The notes beneath the pieces are model-generated. The model was given only the letters and a program-made list of their open reading frames with translations, did not search any database and was not told the origin of the DNA. A DNA stretch of 64,000 bases, from assembly GCF_042677005.1 (NCBI RefSeq), contig NZ_JBHTIF010000001.1, forward strand, positions 620,001 to 684,000. The letters are read 5' to 3'. The DNA comes from Lysobacter_I brunescens. GTDB lineage: Bacteria; Pseudomonadota; Gammaproteobacteria; Xanthomonadales; Xanthomonadaceae. Positions 19,031 to 27,138 of the stretch are shown here, in pieces; positions within the stretch are counted from its first letter, which is position 1, and each line of letters opens with the position of its first letter. The position numbers and the translations under genes are program-made.

Positions 19031-20540
19031 GCCCTCGGCACTGCCCGCCGGCATGGACGCGGCTGCGCCGGAGCGCCGGCTGCATCCGATGTCCTGGCTC
19101 TTCGTGCTGATCCAGCAGCTGCGGCAATTCATCCTGCCGCTGATCGTGCTGTTCGTGATGGGACGCGGCGACCGCAACGATCTCTGGGGGCTGGTCGCGA
19201 TCTGCGTGCTGGCGGTGATCTCGATCTGGCAGTACTACACCTATCGCTTCCGCATCGGCATCGACAGCCTGCAGATCCGCAGCGGCCTGCTGGAACGCAG
19301 CCTGCGCGAGATCCCGTTCGCGCGCATCCAGAACGTCGCGCTTCGCCAGACCCTGCTGCACCGGATCTTCGGCGTGGCCGAGGTGCGCCTCGAATCGGCG
19401 GGCGGCATCAAGCCGGAAGCGGAGATGCGCGTGCTGACGCTGGCCGATGCGCTGGCGCTGGAAGCGCTGGTGCGACGACGTCGCGGCGAAGCGCGCACGG
19501 GTCCAGCCGCACCCGGTGCTGAGACGCACGACGACGGCGAGGTGCTGCTGCGCCTCGGCGCGGGCGACATCATCCGCGCGGGCCTGATCTCCAATCGCGG
19601 CATGGTCGTCGTGGGCGGCGCGTTCGCAGCGCTCGCGCAGCTCAGCCGCGACCTGTTCTCCCAGATCATCGAATCCTGGGTGCGCGGCCTGTTCGGCGTG
19701 GTCGAGGATTACGGCCGGGGGCACGAGACCGCCGCCGTCCTCGTCCTGATCGTGCTGTTCCTGGTGGTGGTGCGGCTGTTCTCGATCGCCCTGGCCTTCC
19801 TGCAGTACCACGGCTTCCGCCTCGAAGAGCACGGCCGCCGGCTGACCCTGGAACGCGGCCTGCTCAGCCGCGCGCGCACCAGCACGCCGCGTCGGCGCAT
19901 CCAGTCCTGGACGCTGCGCGAAGGCATGCTGCACCGGCTGTTCGGGCAGCGCTCGCTCGAAGTCTCGACGGCGGTGCTGGAGAACGGTTCCGACGGCCAG
20001 CCGCGTTCGCTGCGCGAGATCGCGCCGGTCGCGACGCCCGAACGCTGCGACGCGCTGATCCGCCACCTCGCGCCGCAGGTGCAGTGGCCACCGGCGCAGT
20101 GGCAGCCGCTGCATCGCAGCACCTTCTGGCGTCTGGCCGTGCCGCAATGGCTGCTGACCCTGGCCATCGCGGTGCCGGTGTCGCTGAACTTCGGTCCCTG
20201 GGGCGCGGCCCTCGTCTGCCTGTGGCTGCCCTGGGCCGGCTACATCGCCTGGCAGCACGCGCGCCACGCCGGCTACTCGGTCGATGCGCGGATGGCGGCG
20301 GTGCGCGGCGGCTGGTGGACGCGCACCTGGCGGTTCGCCGAGATCGGCAAGCTGCAGGCGATCCGTTTCTCGCAATCCCCGCTGGACCGCACGCTCGGCA
20401 CCGCGACCCTGCTGCTGGACACCGCCGGCGGCAACGCGATCGGCGACCCGCTGCGCCTGCGTTTCATCCCGGTCGACGAGGCTCGCGCGCTCGATGCCCG
20501 CCTGGCCGGCGAGATCGCACGTTCGACGATGCGATGGTAG
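19017..20540 (+). CDS. Multi-PH-domain membrane protein (YdbT-like)
   Basis: 507 residues with three bPH2-like units. Each repeats a pattern such as LQIRSGLLERSLREIPFARIQN, LTLERGLLSRARTSTPRRRIQS and MAAVRGGWWTRTWRFAEIGKLQ. They are separated by paired transmembrane helices (for example FILPLIVLFVMG, VLVLIVLFLVVVRLF and WLLTLAIAVPVSLNF). It is the partner of the shorter YdbS-like protein upstream, probably forming one membrane complex. Its TAG stop lies inside a GTAG palindrome shared with the convergent gene. Confidence 0.9.
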   Translation: MTTPEPSALPAGMDAAAPERRLHPMSWLFVLIQQLRQFILPLIVLFVMGRGDRNDLWGLVAICVLAVISIWQYYTYRFRIGIDSLQIRSGLLERSLREIPFARIQNVALRQTLLHRIFGVAEVRLESAGGIKPEAEMRVLTLADALALEALVRRRRGEARTGPAAPGAETHDDGEVLLRLGAGDIIRAGLISNRGMVVVGGAFAALAQLSRDLFSQIIESWVRGLFGVVEDYGRGHETAAVLVLIVLFLVVVRLFSIALAFLQYHGFRLEEHGRRLTLERGLLSRARTSTPRRRIQSWTLREGMLHRLFGQRSLEVSTAVLENGSDGQPRSLREIAPVATPERCDALIRHLAPQVQWPPAQWQPLHRSTFWRLAVPQWLLTLAIAVPVSLNFGPWGAALVCLWLPWAGYIAWQHARHAGYSVDARMAAVRGGWWTRTWRFAEIGKLQAIRFSQSPLDRTLGTATLLLDTAGGNAIGDPLRLRFIPVDEARALDARLAGEIARSTMRW

Positions 20541-20562
20541 GTCGCGCGAGAGCGCGACCTAC
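20537..20562. terminator. GTAG-headed palindrome carrying both convergent stop codons
   Basis: GTAGGTCGCGC (20537-20547) and its exact complement (20552-20562) form an 11-bp stem around a GAGA tetraloop. The plus-strand gene stops with TAG at 20538-20540, and the minus-strand gene stops with TAG at 20561-20559, so the same REP-like hairpin supplies both stops and probably terminates both transcripts. Confidence 0.75.
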
Positions 20563-21608
20563 AGTCCCCAATAGCCCAGCTTCGCGCGGATCTGCAGGGC
20601 GTTGTAGCGGCCCTTGATCGGTTTGCGCGCCAGCCGGCCGAGGCGGCCGGCGAGCAGGTCCTCGGTCGCGGCGATCACGCGCTCAGACGCGCAGCCGTCT
20701 CGATACGGGTGGATGGCGTCGGCGTAGTCGGCGAGCGCCGCGCGCAGCGCGGGACCCGGCGAGAAGGCTTCGGCCAGCATCGCAGGCAACACGGCCGGAT
20801 CGTCGAAGTCGATCATGTGCGCCTTCGGCGCGCGGTTGCGGAAGGTCACCACAGGTTTGTGCTGGACGACGAACTCGGACACCACCGACGTGGTGTCGGC
20901 GACCAGCACGTCGGCGGCGCGCTGCGCGGCCATCAGCTGCTCGGTCTCGACGAAGAAGGCATTGGCGCCTGCCAACGCGCGATAGCGCTCGAACAGCTCC
21001 GGCGCGCACTTCGGATGCAGGGTCAGCAGCCAGTAGCGGTCGCCGCGCGCGATTTCGGCGGCGATCGCGTCGAGCAGGTGCGGCGCGGCACTGAGGCGCT
21101 CGGTGAAGGTGGAGGCGAACAGCACCACGGGACGATCGCGAGCCGGCGCGCGCAGCGCGGCAGCAGCGCCGTGGTCGTCGCGGAACAGCGGATCGAGCTT
21201 CGGCCAACCGGTCTCGACCACGGCGAAATGGCGGTGGCGCTGGGCCAGTTCGCGGAACGGCAGGGTGGTCGCCGGGCCCTGCGTGCAGTACAGGTCGAAC
21301 AGGCCGCGCACGCGGAAGTGACCGCGCGCCTCGTCGCGCTTCTCGACATTGAATCCGTGGAACACCTGGACCTTGGCGCCGGAGACGAAAGTCGGCACCC
21401 AGTTCGCCGCCGAGAACACCGCGCGCGGCTTCAGCGCCACCGCGTCGCGCAGGCCGATCATGCGCACCGGCGCGGCGAGACGGGCGCCGGCGGCGCCATC
21501 CTCGAACCACGCGTGCACGCCGTGCCCCGCCGCTTGCAGCGCATCCGCCAACGGCTGCAGGATGGGCAGCGCGTAACGCTCGGTCGCGAACAACAGGTAT
21601 TCCGCCAT
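20559..21608 (-). CDS. CDP-glycerol glycerophosphotransferase-like protein
   Basis: 349 residues. The start MAEYLLFATERYALPILQPLA has an AAGGA site upstream; longer in-frame starts overlap the divergent gene and look non-coding. The C-terminal half resembles the TagB/TagF (GT-B) superfamily, with HGFNVEKRDEARGHFRVRG, LFASTFTERLSAAPHL, LLTLHPKC, the donor-site region ADVLVADTTSVVSEF and KPVVTFRNR. Such enzymes move glycerophosphate or related groups to envelope glycans. Next to a WaaE-like gene, a role in LPS or another surface glycan is reasonable but inferred. Confidence 0.78.
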   Translation of the reverse strand: MAEYLLFATERYALPILQPLADALQAAGHGVHAWFEDGAAGARLAAPVRMIGLRDAVALKPRAVFSAANWVPTFVSGAKVQVFHGFNVEKRDEARGHFRVRGLFDLYCTQGPATTLPFRELAQRHRHFAVVETGWPKLDPLFRDDHGAAAALRAPARDRPVVLFASTFTERLSAAPHLLDAIAAEIARGDRYWLLTLHPKCAPELFERYRALAGANAFFVETEQLMAAQRAADVLVADTTSVVSEFVVQHKPVVTFRNRAPKAHMIDFDDPAVLPAMLAEAFSPGPALRAALADYADAIHPYRDGCASERVIAATEDLLAGRLGRLARKPIKGRYNALQIRAKLGYWGL

Positions 21609-21672
21609 CAATACGTCCTTCACCTCGCCAACGCCTTCGGGGGCACCGTCCACCGCCTCCCCCCGGGGCGCA

Positions 21673-22434
21673 GTGCCGATTTCGGCCTGTATTATCACGT
21701 TCAACGAGGCCGACCGCATCGGCGACTGCCTCGCGTCGCTGGCCTTCTGCGACGAGATCGTGGTGGTCGATTCAGGCTCGACCGACGCCACCCGCGAGAT
21801 CGCGGCGACGGCCGGGGCGCGGGTGCTGGAGCGGGCGTTCACCGGGTTCCGCAGCCAGAAGCAGTTCGCGGTGGACCAGGCGCGCCACGACTGGGTGCTG
21901 TGCCTGGACGCCGACGAGCGTGTCTCGCCCGAGCTGCGCGCCAGCCTCCTCGCTGCCCGGGATGCCGGTTTCGCCGATGCCGCCGGCTACCGCTTCGCCC
22001 GCCTGAGCGAGTATTTCGGCCGCTTCCTGCGCCGCGGCAACGCCTATCCCGACCGCGTCCTGCGGCTGTTCGACCGCCGGCGCGGCGGCTGGCGCGGTGA
22101 TCGCGAGATCCACGAAGCGGCCAGCGTCGACGGCCCGGTGAAGACCCTGCCGGGCGACCTGATCCACTACCCCTACCGCTCGCTGATGCAGCAGCTGCAG
22201 AAGACCGAGCGTTATGCGCGGATGATGGCCGAGCACGAATTCGCGCGCGGCAAGCGCGCCTCGCTGGGCAAGCTGGTGCTGTCGCCAGCCTGGCGCTTCT
22301 GGCGCGGCTACGTCTTCAGGCTGGGCTTTCTCGAAGGCTGGCACGGCCTGGTCTACGCCTATGTGCGGGCCAATTACGTGCGCCAGAAAACGATCATGCT
22401 CTGGATGCTGGAACGCGGCCAGAAGGTGGAGTGA
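21673..22434 (+). CDS. GT2 glycosyltransferase, WaaE/KdtX-like
   Basis: 253 residues from a GTG start. The first residues, PISACIITFNEADRIGDCLA, are the usual family N-terminus, so this start is preferred although no strong Shine-Dalgarno is visible. Motifs: VVVDSGSTDAT (nucleotide binding), CLDADERVS (DxD-like metal site) and the C-terminal GWRGDREIHEAASVDG and PYRSLMQQLQK seen in LPS-core beta-1,4-glucosyltransferases. It probably works on the cytoplasmic face of the inner membrane on LPS core. It overlaps selO by four bases (GTGA). Confidence 0.85.
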   Translation: MPISACIITFNEADRIGDCLASLAFCDEIVVVDSGSTDATREIAATAGARVLERAFTGFRSQKQFAVDQARHDWVLCLDADERVSPELRASLLAARDAGFADAAGYRFARLSEYFGRFLRRGNAYPDRVLRLFDRRRGGWRGDREIHEAASVDGPVKTLPGDLIHYPYRSLMQQLQKTERYARMMAEHEFARGKRASLGKLVLSPAWRFWRGYVFRLGFLEGWHGLVYAYVRANYVRQKTIMLWMLERGQKVE

Positions 22435-24005
22435 GCATGATGGCCGACGGCCTCGACCGCCTGCGCTTCGACAACCGCTTCCTCGCCGAACTGCCCGGGG
22501 ACCCCGACACCGGTCCGCGCCGGCGCGAGGTGCGTGGCGCGCTGTGGTCGCGGGTTGCACCGACGCCGGTCGCCGCGCCGCGCGTGCTGGCGGTGTCGGC
22601 GGAGATGCTCGCGGACCTGGGCCTGGACGCGACCGACGCCGCCTCGCCCCGCTTCGCCGAGGTGTTCGGCGGCAATGCCCTGCTGCCGGGCATGGATCCG
22701 TTCGCGACCAACTATGGCGGCCACCAGTTCGGCCACTGGGCCGGGCAGCTGGGCGACGGCCGCGCGATCTCGCTGGGCGAAGCCGTGACCACGACCGGCG
22801 AACGCCGGGAACTGCAGCTCAAGGGCGCGGGACCGACGCCATATTCGCGCACGGCCGACGGCCGCGCGGTGCTGCGCTCGTCGATCCGCGAATTCCTGTG
22901 CAGCGAGGCGATGCACCACCTCGGCGTGCCGACCACGCGCGCGCTGTCGCTGGTCGCGACCGGCGACGAAGTGATCCGCGACATGTTCTACGACGGCCGC
23001 CCGCAGGCCGAACCCGGCGCGGTGGTCTGCCGGGTCGCGCCCTCGTTCCTGCGCTTCGGCCACTTCGAACTGCCGGCCGCGCGCGGCGAACACGACCTGC
23101 TGCGGCGACTGGTCGACTTCACGATCGCCCGCGATTTCCCGCATCTCCGTGGCGAAGGCGAAAACCTCCATGCCGACTGGTTCCACGAGATCTGCACGCG
23201 CACCGCGCGGCTGATGGCCGAGTGGATGCGCGTGGGTTTCGTCCATGGCGTGATGAACACCGACAACCTGTCGATCCTCGGCCTGACCATCGACTACGGC
23301 CCCTACGGCTGGATCGACGCCTACGACCCGGACTGGACACCGAACACCACCGATGCCGGCGGAAAGCGCTACCGCTTCGGCTGGCAGCCGGCGATCGCGC
23401 GCTGGAACCTGATGCGCCTGGCGCAGGCGCTGGCGCCGCTGTTCGGCGCGGTCGAGCCGCTGCAGGCCGGCATCGACGCCTTCGGCACCGCCTACACCGC
23501 CGCCGAGCGCGACAACACAGCGCGCAAGCTCGGCCTGGCCGAGTGCCGCGACGAGGATGTCGCACTGATCCGCGACCTGCATGCGCTGATGCACGCGGCC
23601 GAGATCGACATGACCCTGTGGTTCCGTGGCCTCATGGACCTGAACCTCGACGCGCCCGCGCCCGCCGAGGACAGCTTCTACGACCCGGCCCTGCGCGCGA
23701 CGCATGCCGAAGCCATCGACGCCTGGCTGCGCCGCTACACCGATCGCCTGCGCGACGACCCGTTGCCGGCAGACCTGCGCCGGGAACGGATGCGCCTGGC
23801 CAATCCGAGGTTCATCCTGCGCAACTACCTCGCCCAGCAGGCCATCGACCGCGCCGAAGCCGGCGATCCGGGTGGGGTGACCGAACTGCTGGACGTGATG
23901 CGCCGTCCGTACGATGACCAACCCGGCCGCGAAGCCTTCGCCGCACGGCGCCCGGACTGGGCCCGGAACCGCGCCGGCTGCTCGATGCTGTCCTGCAGCT
24001 CCTGA
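22431..24005 (+). CDS. selO: Protein adenylyltransferase SelO (YdiU)
   Basis: About 524 residues from the GTG at 22431; ATG codons at 22437 and 22440 are equally possible starts and would shorten it by only 2-3 residues. SelO is a pseudokinase that transfers AMP from ATP to Ser/Thr/Tyr of redox proteins. Typical blocks are present: NYGGHQFGHWAGQLGDGRAI, ELQLKGAGPTPYSR, DGRAVLRSSIREFLCSEAMH, FVHGVMNTDN (metal site) and TIDYGPYGWIDAYD. The C-terminus ends GCSMLSCSS with cysteine where eukaryotic homologues carry selenocysteine. It overlaps the WaaE-like gene; the pairing has no obvious functional link. Confidence 0.95.
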   Translation: MSMMADGLDRLRFDNRFLAELPGDPDTGPRRREVRGALWSRVAPTPVAAPRVLAVSAEMLADLGLDATDAASPRFAEVFGGNALLPGMDPFATNYGGHQFGHWAGQLGDGRAISLGEAVTTTGERRELQLKGAGPTPYSRTADGRAVLRSSIREFLCSEAMHHLGVPTTRALSLVATGDEVIRDMFYDGRPQAEPGAVVCRVAPSFLRFGHFELPAARGEHDLLRRLVDFTIARDFPHLRGEGENLHADWFHEICTRTARLMAEWMRVGFVHGVMNTDNLSILGLTIDYGPYGWIDAYDPDWTPNTTDAGGKRYRFGWQPAIARWNLMRLAQALAPLFGAVEPLQAGIDAFGTAYTAAERDNTARKLGLAECRDEDVALIRDLHALMHAAEIDMTLWFRGLMDLNLDAPAPAEDSFYDPALRATHAEAIDAWLRRYTDRLRDDPLPADLRRERMRLANPRFILRNYLAQQAIDRAEAGDPGGVTELLDVMRRPYDDQPGREAFAARRPDWARNRAGCSMLSCSS

Positions 24006-24179
24006 GGCGCGCACGCCCACAGCCCGATCCACCGCACCATGCGCCGACGCATGCGCGACGGCCGTCTCTATTCGGCGCTGCACGGGGATCGTGTGTGCGG
24101 GCTTTGGCGGCTACGATAACGGGCTGCGTCGCCCCGGCGCCCCGCGCCGCGCCCCGTCCACTCCCGAAGGTGTTCCTCG

Positions 24180-25145
24180 ATGGCCCGTATCCTCGTCACC
24201 GGCGGCGCCGGCTTCCTCGGCTCGCACCTGTGCGACCGCCTGCTCGACGATGGCCACGACGTCCTCTGCGTCGACAACTTCTTCACCGGCAGCAAGCGCA
24301 ACATCGCGCACCGGATCGGGCATCCCTACTTCGAGCTGATGCGCCACGATGTGACCTTCCCGCTGTACGTCGAAGTCGACCAGATCTACAACCTCGCCTG
24401 CCCGGCATCCCCGGTGCACTACCAGCACGACCCGGTGCAGACGACGAAGACCAGCGTGCACGGCGCGATCAACATGCTCGGCCTGGCCAAGCGCCTGAAG
24501 GCGCGCATCCTGCAGGCCTCCACCAGCGAGGTCTACGGCGACCCCGAAGTGCACCCGCAGCCCGAAGGCTACTGGGGCCGGGTAAACCCGATCGGCGTCC
24601 GCAGCTGCTACGACGAGGGCAAACGCTGCGCCGAGACGCTGTTCTTCGACTACCACCGCCAGCACGCCCTCGACATCAAGGTCGTGCGCATCTTCAACAC
24701 CTATGGCCCGCGCATGCATCCCAACGACGGGCGCGTGGTCAGCAACTTCATCGTGCAGGCGCTGCGCGGCGAGGACATCACCATCTACGGCGACGGCCAG
24801 CAGACGCGCAGCTTCTGCTACGTCGACGACCTGATCGAAGGCTTCGTGCGGACGATGAAGACCCCGCACGGCTTCACCGGCCCGATCAACATCGGCAATC
24901 CCGGCGAATTCACCATGCTGGAACTGGCCGAGAAGGTGCTGGCGCAGGTCGGCGGCCGCTCGAAGCTCGCGTTCAAGCCGCTGCCCTCCGATGACCCGAA
25001 GCAGCGCCAGCCCGACATTTCGCTGGCGCAGTCAGAACTGGACTGGGAACCGAAGGTCGCGCTGGACGACGGCCTGAAGGAAACCATCGCCTACTTCCGC
25101 AAGCTGCTGGCCGAAGGCGACGTCGGCGAGGGCCGCGCGGCATGA
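24180..25145 (+). CDS. UDP-glucuronate decarboxylase (UDP-xylose synthase)
   Basis: 321 residues. A cytoplasmic extended SDR that converts UDP-glucuronate to UDP-xylose, a sugar donor for surface glycans. Rossmann motif GGAGFLG (8-14), the family sequence CVDNFFTGSKRNI, the active-site TSEVYGDP (115-122) and the catalytic pair in YDEGK (Tyr144, Lys148), then RIFNTYGPRMHPNDGRVVSN and YGDGQQTRSFCYVDD. The downstream GT2 gene starts inside its stop (ATGA), indicating an operon in which UDP-xylose is made and used. Confidence 0.95.
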   Translation: MARILVTGGAGFLGSHLCDRLLDDGHDVLCVDNFFTGSKRNIAHRIGHPYFELMRHDVTFPLYVEVDQIYNLACPASPVHYQHDPVQTTKTSVHGAINMLGLAKRLKARILQASTSEVYGDPEVHPQPEGYWGRVNPIGVRSCYDEGKRCAETLFFDYHRQHALDIKVVRIFNTYGPRMHPNDGRVVSNFIVQALRGEDITIYGDGQQTRSFCYVDDLIEGFVRTMKTPHGFTGPINIGNPGEFTMLELAEKVLAQVGGRSKLAFKPLPSDDPKQRQPDISLAQSELDWEPKVALDDGLKETIAYFRKLLAEGDVGEGRAA

Positions 25146-26062
25146 GCACGACATTTGCCGTCATCATCACGAACTACAATTACAAGGCATTCGTCGCCGA
25201 AGCCATAGAAAGTGCGCTGGCGCAAACCCGACAGCCAGACCAGATCATCGTAGTCGACGACGGATCGAAGGACGGCTCCCAGGATCTTCTACGGGAACGC
25301 TATGGCAACGACGCACGCATCACGCTGGTCATGGATGAGAACGGCGGCCAACTCGTCGCATTCCAGCGCGGACTGGCGGCAGCCAACGCCGACGTAGCCT
25401 GCTTTCTTGATGCAGACGACCGTTGGCAACCGGACTATCTCGAGAAAGTAGGACAGACTTTCGATACAAGGCCAGATGTCGATTTCGTTTTTTCCGACAT
25501 CGTGCGCTTCGGCGGCGAGAACAAGCGGATAGGAGACGCCAATCATGAAATCGACTACGGCTATACCGCCATTGCCACGTATGCGCTTGCGCATTGGTAC
25601 GGTGGCCCCACATCCGCATTGAGCATTCGCACCGCAATGGCAAGGGAATGCGTGGATCTTCCATCAGCCCTCGCAAAGCGCTGGAGGCTGTGCGCCGATG
25701 CCGCACTGGTCTACGGTACGAGCATCCTCGGTGGGCGCAAATTATTCCTCCCGACGAATGCTGTCATGTATCGCGTGCATGGCAACAATGGCTGGTGGTC
25801 GAATCGGGGACAAGTGGCGAGCTACAAGAACCGAATCCGTACACGCGAACTCATCAATCACTTCGGCCAAGTCGCTGGCGTGTGCATGACCTCCACGGAA
25901 TCCGTGAAATTCGAGTTTAGAACCAAGCCCAGCCCTACGCGACAGGAAAGGCGACGTTACATATCGATCGCCATGATGAGCCCCGGCTCTCTGTGGAAGC
26001 GAGTCGAGCGCAGCGCCGGAATCAGGTTCAAAAGAGCGAGCACAAAAAGGGCGTCCGATTGA
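25142..26062 (+). CDS. GT2 family glycosyltransferase (first of a tandem pair)
   Basis: 306 residues, GT-A fold. FAVIITNYNYKAFVAEAIES and IIVVDDGSKDGSQDLL bind the nucleotide sugar; the metal-binding DADD is at 90-93. There is no transmembrane segment. It is translationally coupled to UXS, so UDP-xylose is a plausible donor (inference). The second half is visibly poorer in G+C and uses rarer codons than its paralogue, which begins at 26181. The two proteins share long identical stretches such as DDGSKDGSQDLLRERYGND and YRVHGNNGWWS/YRIHGNNGWWS. Confidence 0.88.
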   Translation: MSTTFAVIITNYNYKAFVAEAIESALAQTRQPDQIIVVDDGSKDGSQDLLRERYGNDARITLVMDENGGQLVAFQRGLAAANADVACFLDADDRWQPDYLEKVGQTFDTRPDVDFVFSDIVRFGGENKRIGDANHEIDYGYTAIATYALAHWYGGPTSALSIRTAMARECVDLPSALAKRWRLCADAALVYGTSILGGRKLFLPTNAVMYRVHGNNGWWSNRGQVASYKNRIRTRELINHFGQVAGVCMTSTESVKFEFRTKPSPTRQERRRYISIAMMSPGSLWKRVERSAGIRFKRASTKRASD

Positions 26063-26184
26063 TGGACGCCTCGAAAAATCATCCCGCCGAAGGACATGTG
26101 GCCAGCAACCCCATCGTGGAGGTGCTGCAAGGCGAGGGCATGACTACCCATGGGGACGACGTCGCCCTCGGTTTCGCGACATGA
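26062..26184 (+). pseudogene. Remnant of a second UDP-glucuronate decarboxylase gene
   Basis: The 40-codon frame starts at an ATG overlapping the previous stop (TGATG) and ends by overlapping the next ATG (ATGA). Its product matches the middle of UXS: HPAEGHVASNPIVEVLQGEG aligns with HPNDGRVVSNFIVQALRGED, followed by T-x-x-GD in both. At nucleotide level 26080-26160 aligns without gaps to 24717-24797 at about 60 of 81 positions. It lacks the Rossmann and catalytic parts and cannot be an enzyme. It may survive because it couples translation between the two GT2 genes. Confidence 0.8.
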
Positions 26185-27122
26185 ACACGACCACAGCAGA
26201 CACAGCAGCACCCAAGACCATGACAACCACGTTCGCGGTCGTCGTCACCTGCTACAACTATCGCGATTTCGTGGCCGAAGCGGTGGACAGCGCGCTGGCG
26301 CAGACCCGCCCGCCGAAACAAGTGATCGTGGTCGACGACGGCTCGAAGGACGGCTCGCAGGACCTGCTGCGCGAACGCTACGGCAACGACCCGCGCGTGA
26401 CCCTGCAGATATGCGAGAACGGCGGCCAGCTGGTCGCGTTCCAGCGTGGCCTCGCCGCGACCGACGCCGACGTGGTCTGCTTCCTCGATGCCGACGACCG
26501 CTGGGGTCCTGGATACCTGTCGAAACTGGGCGCGGTCTACGATGCGCGGGCCGACATCGGTTTCATCCACTCGGATATTGCGCTGTTCGGGAACGAAATC
26601 CGAATCAAGGGAGAGGGCCCGTCGCCTATCGATCACGGCTACACCGCGCTGGCGACTTATGCGCTCGCGCACTGGTATGGCAGCCCGACATCGGCGTTGA
26701 GCCTGCGCCTGACCGATGCCCGGACTTGCCTCAACGTTCCGATCGAGATGAGCCGTTCATGGCGCCTGTGCGCCGATGCCGTGCTGGTCCACGCATCCAG
26801 CCTGATGGGCGTGCGCAAGCTGTATCTCCCAACCGGCGAGGTGGGCTATCGCATCCATGGCAACAATGGCTGGTGGTCGCAACGCAGCCACGAAGCACGC
26901 TACCGCAATCAGATCGGCAGCCGCAGCCTCATCGAGTACTTCGCGAACATCGCGGGCCTATGCCCGCGAAGCCTAGCATCGGCGAAACTCGAGTTCCGTA
27001 CCAAGCCGACCCCCAGCCGGGCCGAAGCGCGCCGCTACGCTACGATCGCGATGATGGGTCCGGAGCCACTCTGGAGACGGCTTGAGGATGCCCTGTCGAT
27101 CCTGATCGGCCGTCGCCGGTGA
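26181..27122 (+). CDS. GT2 family glycosyltransferase (second of a tandem pair)
   Basis: 313 residues. An N-terminal extension (MNTTTADTAAPKTM) precedes the same start as its upstream paralogue (TTFAVVVTCYNYRDFVAEA); an internal ATG at 26220 is an alternative start. Motifs: VIVVDDGSKDGSQDLL and DADDRW (metal site). Codon use is normal for the genome, unlike the upstream copy. Together with the UXS fragment ahead of it, it appears to be the second half of a duplicated UXS-GT2 unit. Cytoplasmic or peripheral to the inner membrane; acceptor unknown. Confidence 0.88.
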   Translation: MNTTTADTAAPKTMTTTFAVVVTCYNYRDFVAEAVDSALAQTRPPKQVIVVDDGSKDGSQDLLRERYGNDPRVTLQICENGGQLVAFQRGLAATDADVVCFLDADDRWGPGYLSKLGAVYDARADIGFIHSDIALFGNEIRIKGEGPSPIDHGYTALATYALAHWYGSPTSALSLRLTDARTCLNVPIEMSRSWRLCADAVLVHASSLMGVRKLYLPTGEVGYRIHGNNGWWSQRSHEARYRNQIGSRSLIEYFANIAGLCPRSLASAKLEFRTKPTPSRAEARRYATIAMMGPEPLWRRLEDALSILIGRRR

Positions 27123-27138
27123 ATGGCCTGACCAAGCC

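Noticed and set aside
23985..24005. Possible selenocysteine at the SelO C-terminus
   Set aside because: The codon at that position is a Cys codon (GCSMLSCSS), with no in-frame TGA before the true stop, so this is the cysteine form.
22374..24083. Long minus-strand open frame opposite selO
   Set aside because: Composition and lack of motifs mark it as an antisense shadow of the conserved SelO frame.
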